This document shows, piece after piece, positions 9,701-19,100 of a stretch of 40,989 bases of DNA. The DNA is from a virus. The stretch lies in IMG/VR virus record IMGVR_UViG_3300020281_000051, positions 1 to 40,989 of that record. The stretch is one strand, 5' to 3'. The notes beneath the pieces are model-generated. The model ran no database searches and was not told the DNA's origin. It saw nothing but the letters and a program-made list of their open reading frames with translations. A program made the translations under genes and the position numbers. Position 1 is the first letter of the stretch. Every line of letters begins with the position of its first letter.

Positions 9701-12700
9701 TTGACTGTTTGTAGAGTTACTAGTCAATCTAAAGATTTTAGTACCAACTTCAAACTGAGGATTGGTTGATACATTTGGGTTTGGAATAAAGAATGTTCCA
9801 AGAACTGTACCAGCAGTATCGGTTACCAGTTTAACTGCAGTGACTTCTGCTTCACCAGAAGCACCACGCAATCTCATACCTTGCGTAATAAATCCTGTAT
9901 ATAGGGATTGATTACTCTCTGCAAGAGATCTAGTATCTACATTAAGAATTACAGAAGAACTAGAATAGTTTTCTGGAATCGTATAGTTTTCATCATATGG
10001 ACTGGTAGTGAATGTGTCTGTTGGTGCCGTAATCGGACCATACTTATGATTAGACTGGGCAACCCTAAACGAAATTCTTGGTTGAGTTGCACCAAGAGCA
10101 GCACCAGTAATTGTACCAGTGACTCTTTCTCCAACATTGAATGATCCACTGATCATTCTAATCTCTATCAGTTTTGGTACGACATATCTGTTTACATCTG
10201 TACCATCAAAGAATCCATAAAGTCTTGTTCTTGGTTTGAATCTCTTACCTGTGAACTCAACATTACGTGATCTCATAAATGGAACCACGTCAGTGCTTAC
10301 AACTCTATCGCCTTCATTTCTAGTTTGTACTTGCTCAGATACTCTAAGTTGCTCACCAGTTCTAGTACGAGTACCAGTTCTAGTTGTTGTAGTGGTAACT
10401 GTAGTTCTTGTGTTGTTTGTTTGAACTAATGTATTTCCTCTATTTTGGACAGAAGAACCAGTAACAACAGTTTCCGATTGAGAAGTGGATCTACTTCCAG
10501 TCCAGGTTGTTGCCCAAGCACCCCATCTAGCAGGACCAAGACCAGTTTGAGCATCATAACCTGCAAATTCTAATTGAAGTCTTGTTTGAGTGTAGTTATC
10601 TACTTCAATTCTTTGTGGTTGTAATCTAACTTGGTCAATCCAAATATCAGATGCTGGGAATAGTTCAATATTACCAGTGTAAGATACAACGAGATATGGA
10701 ACCACATTCTCAACTCTTGTTGCGAATGGTTGCTCAATTTCAAGTTCGGAGAAGTAATTAATAGTCAATAACTGACCAGTTCTTCTAAAATTGGATCCAA
10801 TTAAATCATCAACTAAGGCAGGATCTGATATGACAGAAGTAGTTCCAATTCCAAGCAGAGATCTAGATCCAACAAGAAGATCAACTTCAGTTGTAAAGTG
10901 TGATGGTCTTAATTCTTGATTTACTGGATCAATTGCATTAGTGACTCTACCACCTTGCAATTGATTTGTTCTAGTTGTAAAGTTATCTACAAATATACCA
11001 GACTTAAATCTTGTTAGACCAGTATCGTCAGTTATATTAAGAGCATCGGTCTTTGCCTCAAGCAGAGATAGTGCAGTATAATACTCAAGATTTTCAATTC
11101 TATCTTCTAAGAGAGCAATGTCTTGCATTCTATATCTCTTATGAGATTTTAGAGATATAGATAGATTTTCAGCATTACACAGATAGGGTGGTAATCTAAC
11201 TGTACCGACCTCTAGTGCATTCTCCAATGCAATTGGAGGGAGAGGAGACTCTGAAGGAACACCTTCCAGAAGTTGGAATCCACCATCAGGTTTAAAGTAG
11301 ATCTTATCTATTCTTGGAAGATAATAAGAATAATCAATAAGAATAGATTCGTCAGACGCTAGAATATTCTTAGCAGAGTTTGTTCCATCACCAAAAACTC
11401 TTGAATTAAATTCAAATGGAGATGCTGTAGTCGAGTCTGGATCAAACTGAGTAACTCTTGGTCTAATGTCAATAACGTCAGTTGCTCTAGTATTATTTTT
11501 AATAATAGGCAGTTCACAATAATTTAATTGATTATATGATTCAATAGTAGTAATATCACCTTCTGTACTATCAGTATACTCTGCTGACTGGAAAACAATT
11601 CTTAGAGATTTTTTGGGATCTTTAGTTCCTGTTCTTCTGATTAGTCTAGAATAATCAAGAATAGTGTCACGTTGACCAGAATCTAAAGTATATCTATTAA
11701 GAATATTGTTGTCACCTGGAGTAAAATCATTAATTGTTGCTGTGATACCAGTAGTCTCTGAGAGAACAGATTCTCCGTTCTCAAACTTAATATCATTGAC
11801 GTATACTATATTTAAAATAGAACTTGATTGTCTACCATAAACAATTGCTATGGCACCAGATTTTTGTCCTGTAATTTCTTCACCAATATTGTAATCATCT
11901 GTTTTACCAGTTGGTCCATTTAAATTAAACAATGAAATTGTTGGAAGTTCTGGATTACCAGTATCACTAGATTCAAAGACACCATATACTTTAATTACAT
12001 CTGGTTCTAACAGACAGATTTCTCTATCTTGCACCCTGAGACCATAACCATATGAACCATAGATCAATCCATCATTTAGAGTTGTAGATCCAATACCAGA
12101 AGATACTAATTTGGATTTATTTACAATGATTGAATTTGTTGTTTTTGCCTGCTTGACTTTTGCCTTTACATTGGTCTTTCTAAGAGTTGCAATTAATCTT
12201 GCAGGACCAGACTGTTGTTGCAATCCAAATATTCTTAATTCTTTATTACCATTTGTGAATCTTAACTTATCTGAGGTTAACTCTTCAAAAGATCCATTAT
12301 TGTTAACAAGAACATATCTCTCTTCATCATATGGAAGGAAAGTCTCGTTCTCTCCTGCTTGAATTGTATTAGTTGCATTTGCAGTGAGAGTTACGGTAAA
12401 TTCTTTCTTAATTGTAAGTCTAGATGATTCTAAATTTACAGAAGCAATAAATTCTTTTGGTAACGGAGTATATAAAGTGTTATCGGACGAAGATTGAAAC
12501 TTCGTGTTGAATACTGCAAAATCTGTTGGTGTAATAGTCGATGTCGGAAGACCACCATCATTAATGTTAGATACAGTTGTAACACCGACAATAACAAAAT
12601 TGTTATCATCAATAACTTGTGTAATTTTAGCAAATGTTCTAACACTAGTGCTACCAAGGAGACTATTGGTAAACGCTACCATGTCACCTGGTTTGATCTG

Positions 12701-14485
12701 GTTATTAATTTCAGTGACACTAGTTACTGTTGAGACTCCTGGTGCTGTTCCAGATTTGGGTGAGATAGTTACGCTTGGAAGAGCAAGTCTAGAAGATGCT
12801 TTAGTATCTCCATTGAAGGTAATACCAGTTCCAACAGAACAATAAAGTGACTTTGCATCACCTACACCAAAGGTTGTTACTGCTGTAGATACTCTACCAT
12901 CAGATATACCATTAAAGGATAACTTTTCTCCTTTAAGGAATGTACCTTTAGTTCCATATACTGTAGCAATACCACTAGAACTATTAAATCTTAAGTGTCC
13001 AGTAGCACCACTAGATCCACCTTCAACATAAGTTGGTACGGTTAAGGTTGCTGGATTGTTTAATATAATTTCAGTATATGGTTGAATATCATAGAGGGCA
13101 ATGTCCCACTCATTGAGTTCTGGAGCCAAACTAGAGTATGATCCAGATTCAAGAGCATAATCATATACTCTAGCAACACCAATCTCTCTACCTGCAGGAT
13201 CAGTCGCTACAGATCCAATTCTATCACTTCTGAGACTAATTACAGAAGATGTACTAAATCCAATTCTTGGTGCTCCAGTAACCCTATTAAGAGTCAAAGT
13301 TGGTCCAGTAAAGTAATTTACTGCTTGCTCAGTTAATCTTTTTGTAGTTCTGGTTTTAGGGAAGTCAAGATAATGTATGGTTTTTGAATCACATTCAAAA
13401 CCACGAATGAATGCTTTACCTGGAGATATCTTATAAGTTCCTAAGTCCTCACTAGGTATGTTTTGGTTATATGTTAACTGATCTTTTGTGAATACACCAT
13501 TGTTGCCTCTCATATCATTGAGAGACTCTCTAGCATGAATGGAAAATGGTTTTACATAGAAGTCGCCAGATTGATCATATGTCCTTCTTGCTAACTCCTC
13601 TGCTAATTCATTGTATTGAGTTTTATCAGTAATATGCTGAATATCACCATTTCTGATGATCATTAATTCAGCAAAGTTCTCATTCTTTGTTGCTTCAATA
13701 TCTAATTTATCTAAAGATGCTGAGATTTTTAATCTATCTGCACCAGGTGCAGCATAGTTATTAAATCCTTTTGCGTTATCAGTAAGAGTCGCATCTTGAC
13801 CTGATGTAACAATCTCTTCAAAAATTGTTAATCCAACTCTATAAGATGGGTCATTCTTATGTGCATCTAAGATGAGTGTTTGAGCAGGAACTTTTACGAA
13901 GGTCCCTCTCAAAAAATATACACCTTCACTTAAAAAGATAGCAGATCCAATGGATGTTGCGTTTGTTGGGGCAGTTTTAGTAATTGCCTGACCAGCTTGA
14001 AGAGTTATACCAGTGTCAGCAGTAACTGTGCTTTCTAAAAGAAGAACTTCGTCATCATCAAATACATCTTTTCCAGATACTCCTCCACCAAGATATTGAA
14101 CAAAAAATGTTAGATAATCTCTTTCAGATTCATCTCTTTCGCCGTAGAATACAATTTTTGCTCTTACGTTAGAGTTTTGTCCTATGACAACTTCATTAAT
14201 TAAATCTTCGGCATTTGTATCAACATCTAATCCAAGATATTCATGCTCTACTTCAACACTAGTTAACTCATTATTGTAGTTAATTTGACCAGGGATAACC
14301 ATGGAACCCTCTTTGAAGAGGTGAGTTCCAAGTTGCTCTACTTGATCTTGCAGAATAGACTGTAAAGACGTTAACTCCCTAGCCTGAATCGGCAACCCTG
14401 GTTTGAATAATACCTTATAGTAATTATCTTTCGGATCAAAGTCGTCAAAATAAGGAGATACGTTTAGGTTAGTTTCTTGTGGCAT
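6758..14485 (-). CDS. Large virion structural protein, DUF4815-type (2575 aa), baseplate/tail-fibre associated
   Basis: The N-terminus (SPYFDDFDPKDNYYKVLF, GLPIQARELTSLQSILQDQV, residues 9-50) is the hallmark of DUF4815 proteins, which are large virion proteins in cyanophages. Much of the rest looks beta-rich. Inserted modules include SGA/GE repeats (about 482-527 and 860-918), G-x-GY repeats (NAGIGY, NGGSGY), and an IDDEIISYTG...TRGVDGTG module (about 2168-2240). About 1657-1746 is extreme low complexity: a run of 12 prolines, then dense Arg/Pro (RRVRRVRRRPVRRRRRRP and onward), ending before DPLAQSF. The gene lies between gp8 and gp13, so a tail-fibre or baseplate role is likely but not shown by a T4 homologue. 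AAAGGA lies 3 bp before the ATG. There is no frame break across 7.7 kb. Confidence 0.88.
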   Translation of the reverse strand: MPQETNLNVSPYFDDFDPKDNYYKVLFKPGLPIQARELTSLQSILQDQVEQLGTHLFKEGSMVIPGQINYNNELTSVEVEHEYLGLDVDTNAEDLINEVVIGQNSNVRAKIVFYGERDESERDYLTFFVQYLGGGVSGKDVFDDDEVLLLESTVTADTGITLQAGQAITKTAPTNATSIGSAIFLSEGVYFLRGTFVKVPAQTLILDAHKNDPSYRVGLTIFEEIVTSGQDATLTDNAKGFNNYAAPGADRLKISASLDKLDIEATKNENFAELMIIRNGDIQHITDKTQYNELAEELARRTYDQSGDFYVKPFSIHARESLNDMRGNNGVFTKDQLTYNQNIPSEDLGTYKISPGKAFIRGFECDSKTIHYLDFPKTRTTKRLTEQAVNYFTGPTLTLNRVTGAPRIGFSTSSVISLRSDRIGSVATDPAGREIGVARVYDYALESGSYSSLAPELNEWDIALYDIQPYTEIILNNPATLTVPTYVEGGSSGATGHLRFNSSSGIATVYGTKGTFLKGEKLSFNGISDGRVSTAVTTFGVGDAKSLYCSVGTGITFNGDTKASSRLALPSVTISPKSGTAPGVSTVTSVTEINNQIKPGDMVAFTNSLLGSTSVRTFAKITQVIDDNNFVIVGVTTVSNINDGGLPTSTITPTDFAVFNTKFQSSSDNTLYTPLPKEFIASVNLESSRLTIKKEFTVTLTANATNTIQAGENETFLPYDEERYVLVNNNGSFEELTSDKLRFTNGNKELRIFGLQQQSGPARLIATLRKTNVKAKVKQAKTTNSIIVNKSKLVSSGIGSTTLNDGLIYGSYGYGLRVQDREICLLEPDVIKVYGVFESSDTGNPELPTISLFNLNGPTGKTDDYNIGEEITGQKSGAIAIVYGRQSSSILNIVYVNDIKFENGESVLSETTGITATINDFTPGDNNILNRYTLDSGQRDTILDYSRLIRRTGTKDPKKSLRIVFQSAEYTDSTEGDITTIESYNQLNYCELPIIKNNTRATDVIDIRPRVTQFDPDSTTASPFEFNSRVFGDGTNSAKNILASDESILIDYSYYLPRIDKIYFKPDGGFQLLEGVPSESPLPPIALENALEVGTVRLPPYLCNAENLSISLKSHKRYRMQDIALLEDRIENLEYYTALSLLEAKTDALNITDDTGLTRFKSGIFVDNFTTRTNQLQGGRVTNAIDPVNQELRPSHFTTEVDLLVGSRSLLGIGTTSVISDPALVDDLIGSNFRRTGQLLTINYFSELEIEQPFATRVENVVPYLVVSYTGNIELFPASDIWIDQVRLQPQRIEVDNYTQTRLQLEFAGYDAQTGLGPARWGAWATTWTGSRSTSQSETVVTGSSVQNRGNTLVQTNNTRTTVTTTTTRTGTRTRTGEQLRVSEQVQTRNEGDRVVSTDVVPFMRSRNVEFTGKRFKPRTRLYGFFDGTDVNRYVVPKLIEIRMISGSFNVGERVTGTITGAALGATQPRISFRVAQSNHKYGPITAPTDTFTTSPYDENYTIPENYSSSSVILNVDTRSLAESNQSLYTGFITQGMRLRGASGEAEVTAVKLVTDTAGTVLGTFFIPNPNVSTNPQFEVGTKIFRLTSNSTNSQIAGLTDTSGEESYFASGTINNMQETIRSTRSPRFERVAASETQPATDIRVTRTSTNSTQTSTTPLPVPPPPPPPPPPPPRPTPSAPPNPPRRGGGRRRVVIRRPTIVRRVRRVRRRPVRRRRRRPRPRPPRRPPRPPRPPRRPPRPPRRRRGKDPLAQSFSLADDPGSFITEVDIFIRTKDPVLPLIVQLRPMNAGVPSEQIYPFGEVILDPADVIETHDASIPTKVTFPSPVYLNGEAEHAIVLLSNSHEYTAWISRMGEVDVSTLLQPESRQVIVSSQPHLGSLFKSQNGSTWTPSQYEDMKFRLYTASFDDTATVSFYNPELGLGNNQIATLVQDPLEFNSRSLVVTTNDIVNTTNFVEGNTIIQKNTNASGDYVGAGGSASGNLTITNAGIGYTPSNGTQLTFSNVALRTFSGRGRNATADITIGASGGTNGVAIAATINNGGSGYRVGDVFLVDSVGSQSLGRNLELSLTSVNGINELFLENVQGDFELNAAKPLQYVSPTTGITTMVSLASNDIQVADFELESLDRDGLHINVQHKNHGMHDTRNIVRIQGVQSDRRPTTLTAEYTNSDSGSISVASTAGFETFENVSVASTNPGYAIIDDEIISYTGLSNGQLTGITRGVDGTGSFTYPDKSNISKYENSGISLRRVNTDHTLSDALVARSIAFDSYYIKVDTSKNGTDRSTGVGFPKLFINVNSSEGGPQVTATQNIQYEAVRPIVQTMALPGTSIKAELKGVSGTSIDGTELSFEQTDSTPINLTEDTYLPEARIIGSRVNELQQPSGLPADKSMELTFTLSTANNNISPVIDLDRVGMVLISNRVNSPITNYATDRRTANIDDDPTAFIYANKQVELENPATSIKVLLSGYVNTFNDIRAFYSISNTPELEPLYYPFPGYNNLDTNGKIIEFANSDGLPDKRVPKTDKLASESQNLVYRDYEFSIDSLPEFKYFTIKLVGTSTNQAYPPRIKDLRVIALA
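9261..9320 (-). repeat. 30-bp tandem repeat encoding Arg/Pro low complexity
   Basis: Two head-to-tail 30-bp units (9261-9290 and 9291-9320) differ only at a few wobble positions and encode repeating PPRPPR units in the DUF4815 protein. They lie in a GC-rich patch (about 9240-9520) inside an AT-rich gene. Arg is coded mostly by CGT/CGC/CGA here, unlike the AGA-rich neighbours. Slippage or unequal exchange could change its length. Confidence 0.8.
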
Positions 14486-14491
14486 AATCCT

Positions 14492-16075
14492 TTAGAATTG
14501 CAAAATAACTTTGATATCTTCTCTTTGGTTCACAGACCTAAGAATGGAGGGTCTGTTATCTACATACAGTACTGTTCCAGAATATTTTTTGATCTCTGGA
14601 TCTGCAAGACCATCAATAAATGTCTGACCCAGGTAGTATGTTTTATTATTTATGACGGTACTAATACCTGGATTGGTGTCATCTCCAAATCCATCATCAA
14701 TGTATAATTCTTTAGATCCACCACTAATTTTAAGTGATCCACCCGATATAAATCCAGCAGAAAATTCATTCAATTGTAATCCATAAGTTGGATTTGCTCT
14801 CTGTGTACCATCAGTGTTAAAACCAACTAAAGATCTATCTTGCCAATATTTTAAAACACCAGTTTCTGCATTATATGAGACAACTCTTCCAACGGCAGTT
14901 ACTCCAGTACCAACTGTTTGTGTAATTACGGCATTTTGTTCAAACGTTGTTGTTTTATAATCATCTTGGTTTGGTGGTAATCCTTTAAGAACAATTCCAT
15001 ACAAAGCACTAACTCTATCCTCAGTAAGAACTACATTGGACTCAAAACCCTCTGGATTCTCAACTATTCCAATTCTTGCTACGTTAGTTCCAGTAACAAA
15101 GTCTGGGTTTTGTTCATTATTTTCAATTCTAGAATAAATTAGAACGTTTGTTGAACCAAGTTCTTTGTAAATATCATATCCATGACCACCTTGAGGTGGT
15201 ATGATAACATCAAAAGTAGGAGTGGTTGATCCAACGGGAACATTACCACCAATCAAGTCTACTGTACCATATGTATATCCACTACCACCACTAGAAATTG
15301 TAACAGATTCAACCTTTGAATCATTGTTGATAACGATAGTACACTCTGCTCCAGTTCCGTCACCCCTGATAGGAACTCTAGAGTAAGTAGTGTTAGCAGG
15401 ACCTACAAGATAACCTCTATTTGTAATGGTAATTTGCTTTAATTGACCACTAGTAGTTGCGTTAGATCTAACTGCTTGATATTCTGAATTAGTTTCCCAA
15501 TCAACTGGAAGAGGAATAAAGTTCAAAGAGTCAAATTTAATAATATCACTAGGACTAATTGTGTAAAGATATTTCCAGAGATAACCATCACCACTAGTAC
15601 CAGCAACTCTTGGTTCTAAATCAGTGAATCTTGGTTCATCAAGAGATGGTCTTCCATTTGGATTTTCTGGATCCGCACCATTACTAAGGCAAATATAAAC
15701 TCTAAATTCACTGTTTACAATAAAATAATTTGATGCGTAAAGACTTGTTTTATTTGATGGTTTGGATAGATTATTTCTATTTACATCATGTCTGTAGGCG
15801 TCGTAAATTGTAGCAGATGCCCACTGTATTTTTCTAACCACAGGACGAACATCATCTGCACCAATTTTTTTTAGTGCAACCATAGTATCATAATAAAAAT
15901 TATTGTCATCAAAACAATCTCTTGGAGCAGGAGGAGAAGTGTCCCAAGTAGATGCAACTTCCGTTGCATTAGGTAGTCCTAAAAAAGTGTAATATGACTT
16001 GTTGGGATCTCTAACTTTTTCAATAAAGTTTCTAGCGTTATTAACTCTCAACAAGTCAGTTATAATAGCAGCCAT
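14492..16075 (-). CDS. 8: Baseplate wedge protein (gp8-like)
   Basis: T4 gp8 is a dimeric baseplate wedge component bound to gp10, gp7 and gp6. Here GDGYLWKYLYTISPSD (162-177) matches T4 GDGYVWEYLFEIPPDV, and the C-terminus YVDNRPSILRSVNQREDIKV matches T4 YMENRPPIIMAMDQTEEINI. Length is 527 aa against 334 in T4. The extra central part carries a GGSGY repeat (263-267) and a TAVGRVVSYNAETGVLKYW segment, modules shared with gp14 and gp7. A late-type promoter lies about 27 bp upstream and overlaps the gp7 stop. I see no clear Shine-Dalgarno before the ATG. Confidence 0.93.
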   Translation of the reverse strand: MAAIITDLLRVNNARNFIEKVRDPNKSYYTFLGLPNATEVASTWDTSPPAPRDCFDDNNFYYDTMVALKKIGADDVRPVVRKIQWASATIYDAYRHDVNRNNLSKPSNKTSLYASNYFIVNSEFRVYICLSNGADPENPNGRPSLDEPRFTDLEPRVAGTSGDGYLWKYLYTISPSDIIKFDSLNFIPLPVDWETNSEYQAVRSNATTSGQLKQITITNRGYLVGPANTTYSRVPIRGDGTGAECTIVINNDSKVESVTISSGGSGYTYGTVDLIGGNVPVGSTTPTFDVIIPPQGGHGYDIYKELGSTNVLIYSRIENNEQNPDFVTGTNVARIGIVENPEGFESNVVLTEDRVSALYGIVLKGLPPNQDDYKTTTFEQNAVITQTVGTGVTAVGRVVSYNAETGVLKYWQDRSLVGFNTDGTQRANPTYGLQLNEFSAGFISGGSLKISGGSKELYIDDGFGDDTNPGISTVINNKTYYLGQTFIDGLADPEIKKYSGTVLYVDNRPSILRSVNQREDIKVILQF

Positions 16076-16101
16076 TGGGGGTGACGGTCTTTTTCTATGA
16101 T

Positions 16102-16110
16102 CTATTTATC
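16102..16110 (-). promoter_or_regulatory. T4-type late promoter (TGATAAATA) overlapping the gp7 stop codon
   Basis: The minus strand reads TGATAAATAG, in which TGA is the gp7 stop. The gp8 ATG lies 27 bp downstream, giving a short leader. It would let gp8 and following genes be expressed independently of the 13.85-kb gp7 gene. Confidence 0.55.
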
Positions 16111-19100
16111 ATGAAATGTAACCCTTATATTTTATTGGATTTTTTCTCCTTATAATTGGATTAGTTCCAATACCAGACTGACTAGTTCCATTAGTTGCTG
16201 CAAACTCTTTACGCTTAGTTCTTACTGGCAAACCAATCTTACCAAAACTATAAGTTCCGTAGAACGCTGTTGTTGCCAGACCAACAACATTATTAGAACC
16301 AGCACTCTGAAGAGCAACGACCACAGTAGATACTGTGGTTCCAAATCCAACAGTTGTTCCAAGACCATTAATTCCTGCGGGAATTACTGCTTGCTTTGTG
16401 GAAACACTAATACATTCATATACCATGTCTGCATGTAATGTTGATATTCCGATTACAGATCCATCAGAACCAAGAGATGTCTGGGAGGCACCAACAAAGT
16501 TTGTATTATTTAACTGGAAGAAATCTCCAGGTTGAATTGTTGTAAGAGGAATATCCAAACTTCTTCTAATTTCAGAGTCCATTGGAATAAAGAGATCTAA
16601 AGCAACACCAATACTGGTTCCAGCACCTATAGTAGTTGTTCCAACTCCAACTACTAATCCATAATCACCCTGGTAAGTTACAAATTGACACTCTTCATGA
16701 TATCTCACTGGGGGAGCAACTAAAACTTGTGGTGGTTTAATATCAGCAACAGTAAATCTTACTGGCGAACTCAAACGGAATCCTCTCGCAGAAGTTCCAA
16801 GTCCAACATTATCAAAAGTGTCTATGAATAAAATATCACCTGTCTTATAATCTTTTCCACCTTCTTTGACACTGATACTCGCAACATTGAAGTTTATAGG
16901 ACTTATCTCAACATCGGCAACTGCACCAACACCAATACCAGTTTCAGACTTAAGTCTTGCACCAACAAATTTATTTGTACCATCTTCTATAGTTGGTGGG
17001 AATCCTCCACCCTGAGATTTTACAGTTATGGAACTTACTGGACCACTATCATACCCAGTTCCGCCAGCACTTACGTTAATTTGAGTAATTGTTCCAGCAA
17101 CACCAATTTGAGCACCAGCAAGTGCTTGATCCCCAACTATAGGTGCTTGAATAGTTACTTCTGGAGCGGAAGTATATCCATAACCAATATTGTCAACCAG
17201 AACATTTGCAATTGTTCCGTTCACACCAAATACTGCTGTTGCAGTAGCGCCAGCAACTGTATCTGTGATTGCTAATTCAACAATTGATTTTTCTTTTGTT
17301 CCAATACCTTCATATGGATTATCAAAGAATGGGCGAACACTATTTACATATGCAATACTATCGCCAGCACCCACTGTTCTGATAATATTGGTTGTTGGAT
17401 TAATGACTGGTTCATAGTATACTCTATCCTTACCAATAAATTCTGAGTCAATAATTTTGTCAACAGTTTGTTTAGACCAAGTTAAGGGCCTTTCAAACAA
17501 TTCATTTAAGGTAACACCTTGACCAGCATAGTTATTAGTAATAACTTTATCTGCTGCTTTGATTTCCATTACCAATCTAGGATCTTCAGTAAATGTTGTA
17601 GATTGGTTACTATAAAGTTGCAACTCATCTCCAACCTCTACAGAAGGAAGAACATCTACAGTTTGAACGTCAATTGTTTGTGTACCAGTGTACATGAATA
17701 ACTTAGCAGTATCTCCCTCAGTTGAAAATCCAATTGTTCCACCTTTAGGTGCCTCTGTAAATCTAATTGTGCTACCACCAGTGAACTGATAACCTTCTCC
17801 AGGAGTCTGTAGAATATCATTAATAAAAACTAGGAGGTTTGATTGTAAATTAATACCAGAATTTGCTTTTGCAAAGAATGAGATTGGTTCTGCATTCACT
17901 GATAGTGGGAATAATCTTCTTGAACCGTTAAAGAATTGATCAATTTCGTCAAGAACAATAAATTCACCAACATTCCAACCAGAGAATTTAGATTGGAAGG
18001 TAGTTTCAACAGTTAATTCAAATGGTTTGAATGATCCAACACCAACAAATTCATGCTGATATCTTTGACTTTCGACAGATGGACCAGCAAGTATTGTAAT
18101 ACTATCAGAAGTGAATGATGTAATTCCAACAGATTTACCATATACTCTATCTTTAAATGGTCTTGGATATGCTTCAATTCTGTTATAATCATCTAAAGAA
18201 CATTTGAAAAGAAGGGATTCGTTGGCGAGTCTGATACTATTTGCCGTTGTTAAGTTATGAGTTCCAATTGTAAGAACTGATAAACCTGTAGCGGGATCAT
18301 AAGTTGCATCATGAACTGGATACTTAACGAGAGTGCTAATACCAACAAACAGAGTGATGGTATTTGTAGTTGTAGTTGTGATTCCAGTAACAATTCCAGC
18401 GATAGGATCAGTTGATTTTGGATAGAATGTTGTGGTTGAATCGCCATCCATTCCACAAGTAAATCCTAAAGTACCTGTAGCAATACCGACTGTATTTGAG
18501 GTTGTATAAGAGTGACCTGGAATAGTCAGGACCAGTAAACCTGTAGATCCACTATACGTGGCATTAGTTGGAGTAGTTGTTCCGATACCTGTTACGGTTA
18601 CGCTACCTTCAACAGCACTTACAAAAGTATGTGGATAGTCGCCACCAGCAACAACAGGAAGAATTGCGTTGGAAGTCTTAGTTGCAAATGTTGGAATACC
18701 AGTTGTTCCACCAACAGCAACAGTTAGTTGATCTGTGTCTCTGTAACCATAACCAAAATTATTTAATTCAAAGGTTAGTATTTGAGAATCTAAACTTGGC
18801 ACTAAATCAACCGTGGCACCTGTTCCTAGTCCAACAGTTCCTTCTTTATATACAAGAGGCACATTGTAGTAACTTGATGGCGCATCGAATATTACTGGTA
18901 GTTCTTGAGTTACCTTTCCACATCTCTTATAGAAGTGTGTATATGGCGATTCTCCACTATCAATTATAAATGTAAAGTCATCTACAACCTTAATAACTGA
19001 AGTTCCACTTGCAGCAGGATCAGAACCTGTGGGTGAATTATTAATTTGTCTAGGAGCAATAATAATTTCCTCGACTATACCACCTGAACTATAGAATGTT